Shown here one piece after another: positions 46,382-57,942 of a DNA stretch of 60,000 nucleotides. The DNA is from Lineus longissimus (Eukaryota > Nemertea > Pilidiophora > Heteronemertea > Lineidae): NCBI RefSeq assembly GCF_910592395.1, contig NC_088311.1:22230646-22290645 (forward strand). Direction: 5' to 3'. The notes under the pieces are model-generated. The model saw only the letters and a list, made by a program, of their open reading frames with translations, had not been told where the DNA came from and ran no database searches. A program made the translations under genes and the position numbers. Every line of letters begins with the position of its first letter. The stretch's first letter is position 1.

Positions 46382-49300
46382 GTGAGAATAGTCAGTGTTT
46401 ATGAATGCATAGATTTTCATTCAAAAATATTTTTTCAGAACCTAGTATTCTAGTCCTAGTTACCTAGGCCTTGCAGTTGCACATCATTTTATGCGTGTTG
46501 AACTGTGCATGTCATAGCTTATATGCTGCTTGTAAGCTAACCTTCATAAGGAACCTACAATAACAGTGAAGTGGTGGTTTTGATTTCAGCTAGGCTTACA
46601 GTTTAGAAGACGTGGGCTAGTCTAGTCTCTAGACTCTTCTCTTATAACCCGGAAAAGCAAAGTCAATAGCCGGGTGTCTTAGACTCTTGTCTCTGGTGGA
46701 GTGGGTGAGGGGTAGTGCTCTGTCAGCATAGTCACTTAGTCAGAAGACCTCAACCCAGCTGTAGTAAATTCGGACATTGCCAAAAAGCCACATTGGCATT
46801 TTTTTCGAAATTATTCCCTGAAAAACCAAAATTTAAAGTGTGTGTTTATATTTTACTTAACTTACAGAGCCTGGTATGAAACCAGGTGACTTTGACATGG
46901 GGGTTCCTGGGCCTCAGACACCCCCTATGACTCCTCCCAGATTGACAGAAGCTGAAGAGATGGCGAGGAAAAGGGCGGAATTCGCCAGGAAAGAATTCTA
47001 CAAGAATCGCAAGATTTTGATAGAGGATGTGCCACCTGTGACTTACGAGGTTTGTATAATCATAATTGAACAAATATTTTGGCTATCTTATAAAAATAAG
47101 GTTTGTTTGTATAATTGACAACACTTTCTGTCCATGCTATAATGTTTCCCCTCTTAGATTCGTTACTCTTTCATGGCCGACCCACAAAGGTCTACATGGC
47201 CCAAACCCCCTCTTTTCGTTGTTCCAAATCTAGTCTCAAGGTTTCACCATGCCATCTTCAGAAATTTTTTGATATATTTTAGTCTCTGTTTTCAGGTTGC
47301 CTTTCATTTGTACTTATCCTTTCATTCTTTCCTCTTTAGGAAGTGAAGGAATTCATGGGTGGATACAAAATAGCCAACATCAACATCAGCAGAAAGACCA
47401 GGAATGGTAAGAGTAAGATACATGCAGACTCGCATGCCGTATGAAGTCACTGACTTTGGTTTCTCCTCATCGTTTTTATCATTGGAAAATTTAAACTTTT
47501 GCGGAATTAAATGGATGCAAAATCAAACACACAGGCCCTGTAAATAAAGGGTGTTTACATTGTCGGTTGTCTGTGAATAACTTTTATGATTTTTCAGCTT
47601 ACGTCATCTTGAAACATGGAGAGGAGGCAGAAGAGATTGTAGATGTGCTACGGGGGAAGAAGCTTCTTGATAAGGAGGTGCTGGTGTCCATCAAACCCAA
47701 TGAGACCCTGCTCTGTCTGGCTCACTTGCCGTTCCATCTGACGGACCACGACCTGAGGAAGTTTGCCTGTCAGTTCGGTATCATTGAGAAATGTTTCCTA
47801 ATGAGGAATGAAATGAGCGGTAAGGGATAGCAGTAGCACAGGGGCAGATTGATCAAAGTTCAGTTGAGTTATCCTTTATGACAAAGAGGTGCGTGTGTCC
47901 ATTAGACTAAACGAGACTCTGCTGTGTCCACCTCTGCCATTCCATCTGACAGGTCATGCATGACCTGAGGAAGTCACTTCAATTCAACTTGGCTGTAGGT
48001 AACTTTCCGAGTATGTATTCAAACATCAGGGAACTTATGGTTCATGTATGAAGACAGGAACTTCCTTGTTTGCCTTAAGAATCGATTGAATATTGCTTTT
48101 CTGCAGGTGAGAGCAAGGGATATGGCCTGGTGGAATACACTCATAATCGGGACCACACCAACACAGCCCGTCTCAAGATAGACGGGATGGAAGTCTACCA
48201 GTGTCGTGTCCACTGCGAATTCATCCAAAGTCACTTGACAGCGTTCAACGACCTGCATTCCAAGTGTTTGTTCATTAATAAGCTACCAGCTGATTTTGTG
48301 AACGAACAACAGCTTGATGAACTGTGTCGTTATGAGGTCGAGGTGATCTTTAGTAAGGTGGGTTTCCTCCTGGAATTCTTCTCCCTTTTAGCATGATAAC
48401 AATAGTATATTGAGTCCTTATCGCAAGTGAATGGAAATAATCACTATTTGTGACAATGAAAATTGCAAAGATACAAAATGTATCTCTTAATCTGAATATG
48501 GAAGAAATTTTGTCACCCTTAAAAAAATGTAAAAACTTTCTTTCTGAAATTTTCACTTGTGCGCGCAAAGATTAAAAGGGCTAAAATTGATAGTTATAGT
48601 ATTGTAAAACGGTTAGTATCATCTTGTAGATCGGAATGAAGAATGACCAGCCCCTCGGGTTTGCCATCGTAGAGTTTACGACATCAGAAGATGCCGAGAT
48701 GATGCAGGCCCGTCTGCATGGACGCCCCGTCAGAGAGAACAGAACCATGTCCGCTACATTCTGTGTGCCGGGCATGTCCGGGCCAGAACTTTACAACAAG
48801 GCATTGAATGCCGTGGTAGGTGTCTGTTTCTAATGCAGTGTTAAATGATAACCTGTACCCGCTCCTCCTGCTCGGGGGTTACCGCTGATTTTGTGTTCAA
48901 TCAGTGTCAGGTTATGAGCGTACAATTGTTATCTACCTTTCGACTCTCTGTCAATCAGAAAAACGAAACAGGGGTGAGCCTTTTTGAGTTGAACCCATAA
49001 CTTTCCCCTAGGCAGCGATGCTCGGGGTTATCCAAGATTGGATGAGCCCGGCGCTCTCCACAATGCCTCTTATCTCTTACTATTTGTTAATATTCCTTTC
49101 TCTAGGGCACTGGTCGGTCAGCTGGTAGCGACGTTAAGGCGCTGGGACTCATTCCGACACCAAACATGCCGCCCCCGTTTGCGAATAGAAATACAAACAA
49201 CATGAATCCTGGGATACGACTGGGAATGAGGCCACCTCCACCGCCACAGGGTATTTCATGAACAGTTTCTTTGCTTCGTTATTCTGTATGTGGCAATTGA

Positions 49301-52300
49301 ATTGCCACAGCCAAAGCTTAGAAATGCTTCCTTGCTATACCATGTATATATGCTGTAAACCATAAAACTTTATAAATTTACATATAAAAAGTATACATGT
49401 ACTTGTAGAGTCACTGATTTAGCATCATTGCACTGAAAACTTCTGGTAGGCTGATATAAGTCCCCTTTCAGGATCCAAATCGAGCAATTCTTAACAAACT
49501 TTTCCTTCTTCCAGTCGCCCAAGGTTTGCGCAACCTCTTCCAACAGCTACAAGTCATGCAACAGAACATGAACCAGCTGATGCAGGGCGGTCCAAGGCCT
49601 CCCAACCCAGCACAGCCCCAGCCCTCGCCGATGGGAATGGGGTTCCTAGGTCCCGGACCCAACATGCTCCCGGCAGCCAACCCCATGATGCAGCAAGCTA
49701 TCACGCTACTGGCAGCATCTCTACAGAGTCAACAGCAGCAGCAGCAGTTGATGATGGGGTTGAATGGCTTGCAGATGTTGATACAACAGCAAAACAATAT
49801 GGTAGGTTCAGGCTGGAAATTGACAAATAGCAACAGAAATCACATAAGACTGTTCATATCACCAAAAATAAATAAAGACTTGTTTGATCTAAATCTTCGC
49901 AGCTTCTCAGGCATTCATGTTCATGATATTCTTTTTATGTCAGGGTCCCAATCGATTGCCCCCAGCACAGCAGGCCCTTCTTGGGAACCCCATCATGCTG
50001 CAGACCAATAACTTCCTCCAGGCCCTCGTGTCACAACTTCAGCGCCAACAGCAGGCGTCAACACAACCTCCGCAAGAACAACATCCACCGCCAGTCAACC
50101 GGCCAAACAACCAGGAAAACAGGCAACAGGGCCCAAACCAAGGCCCAGGAATGATGCCACCCAATCATCAGATGAGGGGACCAATACCTAGCAGCAATAT
50201 GATGCAACCTCCACCCGCACCACAGGGACCACAAGGACAGAGACAAAATTCGCAGCCCCCACCGCAATTCCAGGCGCAAAATCAGAATGCATTAAACAAT
50301 TTACAACAATTGTTTATGAATCTACAAAAAGGTGGTGTAGGAGGCAATAGTGGGCCGAACCAAATGCAACAACAACCGCGCCAGACTCAACTAAACCAAC
50401 AAAATCAGCCGCGGCCAAATAACATTCCACAAAATCAGGGACAGGCTTTGTTACAGACTATTCTATCTAGTGTCATGAACTCTATTATGAATCTTGGTAA
50501 TAAGGGCCAGAATCAGGAGGGGCCAAGAGACATGGATCACAGGAGGCATAGCCCCGAGCAGCGGGGACGAGAGAGGGAGCGCTGTCATTCGGAACGGAGT
50601 TATCACAATCGTGGTGCGCCGTTGAGTAGTATGCGCCCACGCCATGCCAGTACAAGTCGTGTGGGCGAAATCGAGGATGGGGCTATTCAAAGGCTGTACG
50701 GAAATAATGAAGGGGACCATGGAAGTCGCCAGGGGTGTCAAGACCCAGTGTCTCAACCACCCTTGCAGGGGCGAGTGGGCTATCAACATCTTGATGGTGG
50801 CCATGTGGGAGAGAGAAGGGAGCGGCCGCCTGAGAGAGAGTTGAGACAGGGCGACGATGGACAATTGGCAATCACAATAAACCAAGAAGCCACAACGAGT
50901 AAAGGTCAGGGGGTAAGTGGTCAGTGTTAATTATCGCTTTGCAGGAAGTTGTTCCAAACCGAGTTCTTTCGGATGAGATTTCGATATCATTCCATCAAAA
51001 AGTTTGGATCGTGAAATTGTGCAGATTTCTGAGGTCTTTTCTTTTCAACATGTTTCTTCATTATTTCACTCCGGCAGACCATATTTTGTTTGTTTTGTTC
51101 ATGTTCTAGCTGAATCTAAATCCTAATTCCAGGATGGTTTTTCCCAGAGTTACGTCTACACCACTGAAAAGTCTGCTGTTCCCGATGGTGATGTTGACCA
51201 GCAATTTCCCTCGACATCGAGCAGTGGTCAGCCTCCTCAAGAAGGCCAACAAGGCCACTTTGATCCAAATTATTATGTAAGTATTAGAATTATCAAAATT
51301 CAAGTACCCCTCTGCTTGTCTGAGAGCAAGCCTGTAGCTACCTTTTCGGTCTTGAAAGGGCAAAGAGCTCACAGGGGAGGGGGAATGGCACTTTTTGAAA
51401 TCACCTGGAGGGCATTTGCCTTCCCCCCCTCCAGGTATCCCCCTGGAGGGTATAGGCCACCAACAAGTTTCTTCTTGAGCACATGTTAAACTTTAATGTC
51501 TGCTGTACTGTAACCTGGCCACGGTCCTTGGCCTCTAAACAGGCCAGGGGTTATCCTGGTTTCTCTAGCATTAGGCAGTTAACTTCATAATTTCAGTCAA
51601 TATGTTGTTTTTTTCAGCAATCCCTGCCAGCCTGTCCACTTAACTTTCTTTGCGCCTGCTCACATCATTTCAGTACTATTTCCCTGCCAGTGGTCAATAT
51701 GACCAACATCAGTACAGTGGTGAACACGAGGAAACCACTGTTGTACAGGTATGCTCAATGGCGGCAACTGTGTACAAATTCAGCACTGCTTTGGCTACAT
51801 GTGTGACTACAGATATGCTGGCTTTCGTGTCATTGGGCTGTGCTTGCACACATTTGGCCCGTCAGTCTTGTCTCGAAGATATGGATTTTTGTGTTCTATA
51901 TATGTGACCAAAATCAAAGTTACAAATCAGAGACAAGAAAAAATTAAAATTTCGTGTTTTGTGACTGACATCAGAATCTAATATTGTGAAGTTTGGAAAT
52001 ATGCAGGCATCAGAAAACCCAAGATTTTGAGAGAAAAAAATTGAATCGAAATCTTCGCAATGTGCGTGTACCTGTCACTCTTCAGCTTATTGTCTTCAAG
52101 TTGTGTATAAAACAGCTCCCTACACGTGTCCACGTCCTGCACGTCGTGTAGTTCTGACCTGATCATCTAGTTTTGAGCTTGGCCGAGTGGGGGTCTTCGT
52201 CTCAGTACAGCAGCTTCAGTCAATTAGGAAATCTCTGTTTTAGAAATCGTCTTGTATGTAGAGCGGTGTTAGATATTTGCTGATCTCTTCAAATATTCAG

Positions 52301-55300
52301 TTTCATGTTCTGTCATGTTCCAGGTGTACAACGACTATAACAACTATATGACTCAGCTCCAAGTGCCGCACCAAACTCCCAGTGCCTCCTCCTCGTCCCA
52401 GTCCAGCCCGACCGGCCAGGGAGGACCCCCAAGCCAGGAGTGGGTCGGTCAGCCACAACAGGTACAACAGCCTGTTGGGGCCCGGAAATCAAAAACAGTA
52501 GGTCTTGAACTATCGCTTTCAAAATCATCAACTTAAAGTCAACAGATCAATTGTTTTCGTGATTTCAGTTTATTTTCATGCAGTGATCAATCACATAACA
52601 CATAGAAATCAAGAACCTATACAAGCATCTCAACCTTTATATAAGTATCTCGCTGTTTTTTCTTGTCATACTTTTTCATATTCGTGTACATGAAGAAAGA
52701 AACTGAAAACATTCTGCAGGTATTTTCATCTATAAGTATCACTGAATTGTTAATGTCTTTTATTTCATTTTGATTCTCAAAGAGAATAGTTTTTCGAAGA
52801 GTAAGTTTTTACATTGTCCCGGTATTGTGGGTTCAAACATTGTGTTGTTTCGATGTTCATTGCACGCACAATGGGCCGTGTGCCTGACTTCAAGAAAAAT
52901 ATTGTGATTCAAATTTTTAAACATAATGGCTTTAAATGGTGGTATTATGTACATGTACCAATGTGCAAAAAACTTTTTTTGCAATTTAGACCTAGGAAAT
53001 GTGTTCATCAGAAAACAAAAGGACTTTGCTGACCCATCTTATTTTAGCTTCTCACCAACACTCAACGCAAGCTGCGGTGTTAGACAAGGAAATAAACGAC
53101 CTACAGCATCTCACGCTTTCGTACAAGCGTCACTTAAGATGGCAGCACGGTCACTTGGTGTGTGTCTAGTGAAAAGTAAAAAAGTACTTGTACCGCTATG
53201 CGGGTCAGTGGTGCTTAAGGGTTGTCATCTTATGTACCGCTCTGCGGATCAAGGGGAGTGAAAGGGTGGATTCATTTTGGGGTAAGAGGAGAAAGTTTGT
53301 GGATATTTTGATTTTGAGGATTGTATTTTGTAACAAAAGGCACCTACTGGTAGCCCCACCGCCCCCCCCCCCCCAGCTTCATTGATTTCACAATCGCAAG
53401 AAGGTATAATGATATATTCTCGATCCCTCCAAATTCTATAGCTAATATGTTATTTCTCCACAGTGACGCCACCAAGATGACTTTGAAGGGCCAGCATCGA
53501 TGATCATACATGAGCAGCCCCCGCACCTAGCCTGCTGGCCGCAAAGAAGACGTTGTCAATAAATTGCTTTCTCTTAAGTATGTAAATGGCTGGGACTGAT
53601 ATCAACTGCATTTAGTGATGACACTGACGTGGTAATGAGGAAGTTTTGTTCATATAACAGTTATGAGTAATTTCTGATGATGGAATAAAATTTGACACTG
53701 ACAGGAAACAATTTAACCAAAAAGTTTTTGTGAGAGCTATTTTGAAATGGTTTGTGTCTGGGCATATCGAGTACTGGCTACCTTCTAATTGAATTGTTGG
53801 ATGATATTCAAAATGAAATATGAGACAATTTGTGTAAAAACGCATTGGCCTGTCCTCATTGAGTTTATTCTGATAAAACCCAAGGTAATCAGATTTTCCC
53901 GAGTGACACACTTATCATTTTAGCCATGAAATTATATTTTTCTGTGGTAATTTTGGAATCGTCCAAAATTTGTATTGAATAGGTTAATATTTCTTAAAGA
54001 TGATCCTGTGATTCCAGTTGATTTCAGTCACCATTGGAGTGAATGGCAAAATACTAGTTTGTTGCCTCCTTGCTTGTAAAGATTTCTTGAATTATCCGTC
54101 AGTTGGAGAAATCTTTAAAATTTGCAACAAAACATGAATAATGCACGGAATTCCATTCTGTGTTATTGTCTTTTGATGGAGAGCAACAAGATTGTATTTT
54201 CATGTTTTGTGCCACAAAATCACAATAAGTTAATTTGTGGTGTGCTTACTTGACATTAGGGTGGTGTGTGTGTGTGTATGTGGAATGCCTGACGAAATAT
54301 TGTATGATTTCGCTTCTTCAAAGCTAACCATATCATCTCTATCTACTATAGATCGGTGTTTGACATATCCAGAGCTAGCAAAATTATCCATTAAGTACAT
54401 AGTCATTGAAAAAAGTATAAATCTTTATATGGTTTTGAACATATCTTTGATAACACTGTAGCTTTCCTAAAAAAATTTAAACAAAAACCTTATAGATGGA
54501 TGTGGAAAGTGCTCTTCAAAGGGGTCCACGCGTTTTATGTCAACCAAGATATGGTCAGCTTCTCTTCATTTCAGTACTCTAAACATTTCTTACTAGCATT
54601 CACGTTTCATTAGACATTTCAAAGTTGCATGAAAACGCCTCAATTTTTCCTCAAAATATCAATTTATCAAAGTTATGTCCATTTGTATTGTCCTCACTCT
54701 CCGCTATCATGACAGCTTTTTGTTGAACCACTACGATCTCTCTGTTTGTAGTCTGTTTGATGTTCCTCATCTTTGTGGTGTCTTCTGCGACCAAACCCCA
54801 GCGCCCCCTTCACAAAGAGCTCATACCAATATTCTAAAATGACGTGCACTTGCTTTTGCCTACCCACTGTGTGGGTACACATTGCATATCTTCAAAAACC
54901 TATTGCATGTAATTTGTTCAGACTATCAACCTTTCATCTGTTGGTTTCGATTGCATGTTTGTTATCAGCCCTCCAACCCGTTTCATCTCGCTGATGTCAA
55001 CACCCATCACTTTATAATGTTGCTTTTTAAGATTATCAAAACACCCGTCATTTTATCATTCTCTATTAAGCGTTTCCCAGACAAGCGTTTTTGGTCACTG
55101 TGACCTGTAACAGTGCCATGAGAACATGACAATCGATTGCAACTCAACCAATCAGCAGCCTCTGCCCAATAACGATTGTCATGTTGTAATGGCTACTTCA
55201 CGGTCGCTGCATAAGAAACGACTTGTTTGCAAAGCGCTACACGTACTTTCCTCATTTCATAGATGTCTTATTGTGTGTTGAGTTGTCCTTGTGTTGTAAG

Positions 55301-57526
55301 CCTTCCCTGAAGTGTCCAAGTGCACTGCATCTAGCCTGTGTGAGTGCGAGTGTGGATGTGTTTTCAAACCTTCTTTGTGTCTTGGCTAATGAGAGTTGGA
55401 TCTTATTTAAACTTTCAGGGAAGCGGACAGAACGTTGCCACATGATTGTTGGTCTGAATTTTAACCATCATTCAATTTTTTTCAGCATTCCTCGTAAAAA
55501 TATAAATCATCCATTATTCCACTATCCGGATTGTTTCATGAATTTCACCCATCATAAACAGTAAAGTCTTCCTTAAACCGCATCACGACAGATGTTATTA
55601 GTGTTCATGACTTTGCAGTAAGATTGTCATCCATCATGATTTTCAATCCATTTCATGCCATAATATGAGAAGGACATGTTTTATGTTGCACAAAGTAACT
55701 TTCATGTATCATAATTGACATTTTGCCAATTTTTTTCCGCAGAATATTGTCACAAAAGTCATCAGATATACAGTCCTCTCCAAAAGGCATAAATTGTGGC
55801 CATCTTTGCATTGCTACTGAACATTTTTTCAATTGCCTAAAGCATTGGCCCCCTTGTGGGTTGCTGTATTTGCCAGTCCCTTGCCCTGCAGAGACCTAAA
55901 TACCTACAAAAATAAGTGAAGGTTGCCATAGGTTTTTTTTGCTGCACTAGATGTATCTCCATATCGGAGAGGTCCAACAAAGAGGCGGGTTTAGTAGCTG
56001 GAAAGCCTTGTTCATTTTCAATAATCGAATTGATTTCATTCATCTCATAATAACATTGGATTATGTGTTGGAAACTGGTGTTGGCATATTATGTGATGTT
56101 TTTGTTTCAATTTCATGCCGTCATCTTTCAATTGTTCATTAAAGTTTAGAAGCCCATCTGCAGAGATTTGGTCATTTGTTACTTGTCATTCAGTTGTGGA
56201 AGAGACCGTCACTGTCTCGGAGAAACGACCTTACTTGCATGAGGAACATGTCAGAGTTAGGAAAGTTTTCCGAAGTCTTGACATGCAGGTTGGATGAGCC
56301 TTCCACCTCACATAGTTGTGTGGTCACCGCTCATGTTATTCAGAACTGATTCCTGGAGATTGAGATATGTCGGGATTGTGTGATTGTTGGAAAGGTGTGA
56401 TTTTCTTCTTGATGTCACAACACTTCAGGTCGTTGGTCTTTGCAAGTTGATTTCCTAGATTCGGAAAATACTGAAAAAAACTTCCGCCATCGAAATTAAT
56501 AATTAAGTTTCTGTCCTTGAAATGGTATATAAATTATATTGAATTGATTATACATTGATAATATGACTAAAAATAACCAATAGAAACAAAATTTGACCAC
56601 CTACTCCCACCTCTCCATCTGCTGAAGCTGATATATTGTGACATCAGGAAATCCACACATCTCCATTCATTTCTTTAGCATTTTGTCCATCCTGTTGCAG
56701 ATGGTTGAGCGGAGTCATGCAAGCGGGTCGAGCTCAGACACTACTGCTCCTGTGGGACAGAAGGGACCTGATGGAGTCATGCAGGTTAGTCTGGTGATGA
56801 CAAGAATGGCTTTCAGTCTCGTCCCACAGAGACGACCCAAGAGTATTTATACCTTGTGATAAAACCCGGCCCCAATTGCATGTTTGCCAGCAGTGTCAAC
56901 CACTAGGCTATGAGACTCCTCATATTTGTGTTGTATTTCAGGCTGTACAGCAAATCGTGGCACAATCTCTCTCGGGTGGAATGTTACAGAATCAATCTGC
57001 TAGTGCTGCTGGGGTAGGTTTATATGAGGCATCGTGTGGGAATTATTTACCTAAATCATTTGAAATATTCTCATTGTTTCAGACCATGAATTTGAAGGTA
57101 TAACTTATTTCATCCAATGAAGCACTTTGTTGAAACCGTTACTTTGACCCCATGAATCCTGCAGCCCGCCTTACAGAAACTCGAGGCCTGGGGTATTAAA
57201 GCCGACATTTAAATGTTCGCTGGTGTTGAGCACTTTTAAAAACTGCCCTTTAATTGTAAAGGGATAGAATCAGTTGCGTTTTGGGAGTAGTTCAAATTAT
57301 ATCAAATGGGGTAGTCAAACTCGTGGGCAAAGTATTGTTCTTTCAGAGTTTGACAGTTGTCTTTCCATTACAGAGCAGTACACCAGTGAACCCTCTGAAG
57401 AGACCAGCGACCTGCCTTGTGCCTGGGCCAGAACCTAGCCCAGAAGGAGAGTACGTCGGCCAACATTCCCAAGGATTAGGCGGGCATTATTCAGCATCAT
57501 ATGTGAAACGGAAAAGGCTTTTATGA
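46351..57526 (+). CDS. RAVER: Raver-type ribonucleoprotein (complete, 15 coding exons, 1013 aa)
   Basis: The coding exons are 46351-46381, 46868-47049, 47340-47406, 47598-47819, 48107-48357, 48630-48815, 49106-49250, 49515-49801, 49944-50912, 51133-51276, 51674-51748, 52324-52497, 56701-56784, 56942-57013 and 57374-57526. They total 3042 bases with no frame break. The protein has three consecutive RRMs (about residues 59-127, 131-206 and 220-296), then a Gln/Asn/Pro/Met-rich region to the C-terminus KRKRLL. The order of RRMs, RNP1 KGYGLVEY in RRM2, the CFCVPGMSG-type end of RRM3 and the GLIPTPN phrase are those of vertebrate RAVER1/RAVER2. Known family members help PTB in splicing repression and bind vinculin and alpha-actinin. 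Vertebrate PTB-binding motifs have the form (S/G)(I/L)LGxxP; GFLGPGP at 404-410 is the nearest match. It is larger than the roughly 600-750 residues usual in vertebrates, mostly through exon 9. Confidence 0.94.
46868..47049 (+). CDS. RAVER: Raver exon 2
   Basis: Acceptor ttaacttacag, donor GTTTGT. It encodes a Pro/Thr-rich stretch ([11 protein letters not shown]), an Arg/Glu helix ([15 protein letters not shown]) and the first strand of RRM1 (KILIEDVPP). Vertebrate Raver has the same Arg/Glu helix and then RKILI before RRM1. Confidence 0.93.
47340..47406 (+). CDS. RAVER: Raver exon 3 (RRM1)
   Basis: Acceptor tttcctctttag, donor GTAAGA. It encodes [20 protein letters not shown], the first helix and second strand of RRM1. 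Phase 0 in, one base out. Confidence 0.92.
47598..47819 (+). CDS. RAVER: Raver exon 4 (RRM1 end, RRM2 start)
   Basis: Acceptor atgatttttcag, donor GTAAGG. It encodes [15 protein letters not shown] (RNP1-like strand of RRM1), then [12 protein letters not shown] (first strand of RRM2) and [15 protein letters not shown] partial, diverged copy of its coding sequence is visible at about 47880-47970 (GTGTCCATTAGACTAAACGA, CTGACAGGTCATGCATGACC). Confidence 0.94.
47880..47975 (+). repeat. Diverged partial copy of Raver exon 4 within intron 4
   Basis: This intronic sequence follows exon 4 positions 47677-47765 in order: AAGGAGGTGCTGGTGTCCAT with GAGGTGCGTGTGTCCAT, AAACCCAATGAGACCCTGCT with AAACGAGACTCTGCT, CCATCTGACGGACC with CCATCTGACAGGTC, CCTGAGGAAGT with the same. 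The frame is lost and the similarity is partial. It looks like a dead tandem exon duplication. Confidence 0.75.
48107..48357 (+). CDS. RAVER: Raver exon 5 (RRM2 end, RRM3 start)
   Basis: Acceptor tgcttttctgcag, donor GTGGGT. It encodes [10 protein letters not shown] (RNP1 of RRM2), then [15 protein letters not shown] (first strand of RRM3). Vertebrate Raver has LHSRCL at the same point. Confidence 0.94.
48630..48815 (+). CDS. RAVER: Raver exon 6 (RRM3)
   Basis: Acceptor tatcatcttgtag, donor GTAGGT. It encodes [20 protein letters not shown] (RNP1 of RRM3) and [15 protein letters not shown], matching the FCxPGxPG end of RRM3 in vertebrate Raver. Phase 0 at both ends. Confidence 0.94.
49106..49250 (+). 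CDS. RAVER: Raver exon 7
   Basis: Acceptor cctttctctag, donor GTATTT. It encodes [15 protein letters not shown] and a poly-Pro end (RPPPPPQ). GL(I/L)PxPN follows RRM3 in vertebrate Raver too. It ends with one base. Confidence 0.9.
49515..49801 (+). CDS. RAVER: Raver exon 8
   Basis: Acceptor ttccttcttccag, donor GTAGGT. It encodes Gln/Met-rich helix-forming sequence ([20 protein letters not shown]), then [13 protein letters not shown] and [25 protein letters not shown] is the closest match in the protein to the PTB-recruiting motif. Confidence 0.9.
49944..50912 (+). CDS. RAVER: Raver exon 9 (long low-complexity exon)
   Basis: Acceptor ttctttttatgtcag, donor GTAAGT; 323 codons, phase 0. It encodes a disordered tail rich in Gln, Asn and Pro (residues about 458-640), hydrophobic patches [11 protein letters not shown] and [16 protein letters not shown], then an Arg/Glu/His-rich segment ([20 protein letters not shown]) that recalls splicing-factor RE/RS regions. 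It contains ALLGNP, a partial PTB-motif match. The exon is unusually long for this gene. Confidence 0.9.
51133..51276 (+). CDS. RAVER: Raver exon 10
   Basis: Acceptor cctaattccag, donor GTAAGT. It encodes [20 protein letters not shown] through HFDPNYY. Tyr/Gln/Ser-rich, phase 0 at both ends. Confidence 0.88.
51674..51748 (+). CDS. RAVER: Raver exon 11
   Basis: Acceptor acatcatttcag, donor GTATGC. It encodes [16 protein letters not shown] and EHEETTVVQ, 25 codons, phase 0. It can be skipped without a frame change. Confidence 0.88.
52324..52497 (+). CDS. RAVER: Raver exon 12
   Basis: Acceptor tcatgttccag. The donor is GTAGGT after AAAACA (52498), or alternatively GTACAA after CAACAG (52462), 36 bases earlier and also phase 0. 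It encodes [17 protein letters not shown], a Ser-rich run and GARKSKT. It is followed by the longest intron of the gene. Confidence 0.85.
53048..53580 (+). other. RAVER: Possible alternative terminal exon(s) of Raver
   Basis: Two acceptors (cttattttag at 53047, atttctccacag at 53463) each lead quickly to a stop in phase 0, giving [11 protein letters not shown]-stop or an immediate TGA. An AATAAA follows at 53558-53563 with a T-rich region after it. Either would make a protein ending after exon 12, without the KRKRLL end. Transcript data would be needed to confirm; the sequence alone only permits it. Confidence 0.35.
53558..53563 (+). terminator. Poly(A) signal AATAAA inside Raver intron 12
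   Basis: A canonical hexamer with T-rich downstream sequence, in the correct orientation for Raver. Confidence 0.4.
56701..56784 (+). CDS. RAVER: Raver exon 13
   Basis: Acceptor catcctgttgcag, donor GTTAGT. It encodes [20 protein letters not shown] and KGPDGVMQ; 28 codons, phase 0. Confidence 0.82.
56942..57013 (+). CDS. RAVER: Raver exon 14
   Basis: Acceptor tgtatttcag, donor GTAGGT. It encodes [18 protein letters not shown] and SASAAG; 24 codons, phase 0. Confidence 0.82.
57374..57526 (+). CDS. RAVER: Raver exon 15 (C-terminus and stop)
   Basis: Acceptor ctttccattacag, stop TGA at 57524-57526. It encodes [27 protein letters not shown] and [15 protein letters not shown]. The basic end could be a nuclear localisation signal. 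Confidence 0.85.
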   Translation, partial: SSTPVNPLKRPATCLVPGPEPSPEGEYVGQHSQGLGGHYSASYVKRKRLL

Positions 57527-57876
57527 GAGCATAGGGAGAAGTTGATAGCTTGTTTTCATTTTCTGGATGGTTTGTTAAATGTTGGCACCTTAGATGTTAT
57601 GTGTGATGAAGTCTTGTGGATGGCTATTTGTTCTGCTGAAATTTTAGCTTTACCCAAGAAGCTTGTGCTAGAAGAGCGAGAGAGGGTTTGTTTGTTCCGC
57701 CTTGGGTTTATTGACCTGTTCACTGCCAGAAACACTCTGTGGGCATTTTGTATGTCTATGTAATTGAAGTGATTTCTCCCTGTTAATCTGTCCTACTTAC
57801 GTGACCATGTGTACTTGGAAGATAGTTCGGGATTCCAGAGGTCTTATGTCTTTGAAGTTTTTCAGAATCATGTCAT

Positions 57877-57882
57877 AATAAA
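57877..57882 (+). terminator. RAVER: Proximal Raver poly(A) signal
   Basis: AATAAA about 350 bases after the stop codon, followed by GTGATTGGTGT, a typical GU-rich downstream element. Confidence 0.6.
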
Positions 57883-57942
57883 TGTGATTGGTGTAAATGT
57901 GATTGTATTCACTTTATATTATTAAAGTCAAGTTTTAATGTA

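Larger units (their letters stand above)
52498..56700 (+). other. RAVER: Raver intron 12 (4.2 kb)
   Basis: Much longer than the other Raver introns (mostly 0.1-0.6 kb). It includes a possible alternative 3' end (53048-53563), a 13-C run (53362-53374), and otherwise sequence without supported exons. Confidence 0.75.

Noticed and set aside
50463-50885. 140-codon minus-strand open frame
   Set aside because: It is antisense to Raver exon 9; the plus strand has phase-correct splice sites and family similarity.
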